This document shows, piece after piece, positions 63,695 to 64,000 of a DNA stretch of 64,000 bases (position 1 is its first letter; each line of letters starts with the position of its first letter). A program made the position numbers and the translations under genes. Under the pieces are notes generated by a model. The model did no database searches. It worked only from the letters and a program-made list of their open reading frames with translations, and was not told the origin of the DNA. The stretch covers positions 186,001 to 250,000 of the forward strand of contig NZ_CP149933.1 of assembly GCF_037949795.1 (NCBI RefSeq), written 5' to 3'. The stretch comes from Thioclava sp. GXIMD2076 (GTDB lineage Bacteria > Pseudomonadota > Alphaproteobacteria > Rhodobacterales > Rhodobacteraceae).

Positions 63695-63880
63695 ATGAAA
63701 AAAATCGCTACCCTCGCACTCGTCGCCGGTCTCTCGGCTTCCACCGCTTTTGCAGGCGGCTACACCGCACCGGTCGTTGAGCCGGAGCCGGTTGTTGTTG
63801 AAAAAGGTTCGTCGTCCAACGCCGCGATCCTGATCCCGGTTCTGCTGCTGGTCGGTATCGCAGTTGCTGCGGCTGACTAA
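63695..63880 (+). CDS. Small exported/membrane protein, 61 residues
   Basis: The open frame begins MKKIATLALVAGLSASTAFA, a clear Sec signal peptide with cleavage after AFA. A short acidic Pro/Glu/Val-rich segment (APVVEPEPVVVEKGSSS) follows, then a hydrophobic C-terminal helix (AAILIPVLLLVGIAVAA). CGGAG precedes the ATG at 63695. A very strong terminator follows at once, supporting real expression as a single gene. Similar tiny proteins with signal, acidic linker and C-terminal membrane helix occur in Rhodobacteraceae; the function is unknown. Confidence 0.75.
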   Translation: MKKIATLALVAGLSASTAFAGGYTAPVVEPEPVVVEKGSSSNAAILIPVLLLVGIAVAAAD

Positions 63881-63901
63881 TCAGTTCGACTGATTTCATG
63901 G

Positions 63902-63939
63902 AAAACGCCGGAAAGCTCAGCTTTCCGGCGTTTTTCATT
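63902..63939 (+). terminator. Strong terminator after small exported protein
   Basis: A perfect stem pairs 63902-63916 with 63920-63934 around TCA (core ACGCCGGAAAGC), with a T5 run within its right arm followed by CATTTT. It lies 21 bases after the stop codon. Confidence 0.93.
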
Positions 63940-64000
63940 TTGGCGCAGTGTTCTAGGGGCCATCCTTTGCTTTCGCGATTGCAACCGGGATTGCTGCGGA

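Overview
The window is chromosomal DNA of a GC-rich alphaproteobacterium, most likely a member of the Rhodobacteraceae. The evidence is a SAM/SAH riboswitch of the type found in front of metK in Rhodobacterales, the chain ybeY-corC-lnt-metK-trmB, the block aroA-cmk...rpsA-ihfB-lapA-trpF, a class II (CP4-like) AroA, divergent zur/znu genes and a tripartite tricarboxylate transporter. No tRNA, rRNA, CRISPR array, insertion sequence or phage gene was recognised.

1-16.3 kb is an accessory catabolic region. It holds close homologues of RutA (pyrimidine-dione monooxygenase) and RutF (its flavin reductase) but none of rutB, rutC, rutD, rutE or rutG. In their place are three amidase-signature hydrolases, two of them preceded by a tiny translationally coupled gene (one only 59 codons). 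Also present are a RibB-like protein without its acidic metal-binding loop, a hydantoin-racemase-like protein without either catalytic cysteine, a complete Dpp/Opp-type ABC importer, a HutC-type GntR regulator and a LysR regulator. Together they look like an uncharacterised route for a cyclic imide or pyrimidine-like N-heterocycle. This is the best candidate in the window for an undescribed system.

16.4-22 kb is a mixed stretch: a TauE-family permease, a divergent EamA exporter/Lrp regulator pair, an esterase, and a divergent MocR regulator/split-barrel flavoprotein pair. 22-32.5 kb is a pentonate-type sugar-acid regulon. A minus-strand operon encodes an IlvD/Edd dehydratase, a KDPG/DHDPS-family dehydratase, an alpha-ketoglutarate-semialdehyde dehydrogenase, a Tat-exported SMP-30 lactonase and a RraA-like protein. 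Divergent from it are tctCBA-type transporter genes and a lacI gene, and two near-identical LacI operators lie between the two arms.

32.6-44.4 kb is housekeeping: ybeY, corC, lnt, metK, trmB, aroA, cmk, an unknown exported protein, an exported peroxidase, rpsA, ihfB, lapA and trpF. 44.7-57 kb separates trpF from trpB. It carries an AAHS transporter, an HTH-fused citrate synthase divergent from a GudP-like permease, a 2-hydroxyacid dehydrogenase, thiC under a TPP riboswitch, an aminotransferase, a LysR gene and a membrane PQQ glucose dehydrogenase. After trpB come a small GIY-YIG protein, a GbsR/MarR regulator with a degenerate DgoK-like protein, the zinc block znuA/zur-znuC-znuB, and a 61-residue exported protein.

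Physiologically the window suggests periplasmic sugar oxidation (PQQ dehydrogenase, then a Tat-exported lactonase) feeding imported aldonic acids into alpha-ketoglutarate. Organic nitrogen compounds would be scavenged through the amidase/Rut locus. Functions are inferred from recognisable motifs and gene order; no database search was possible.
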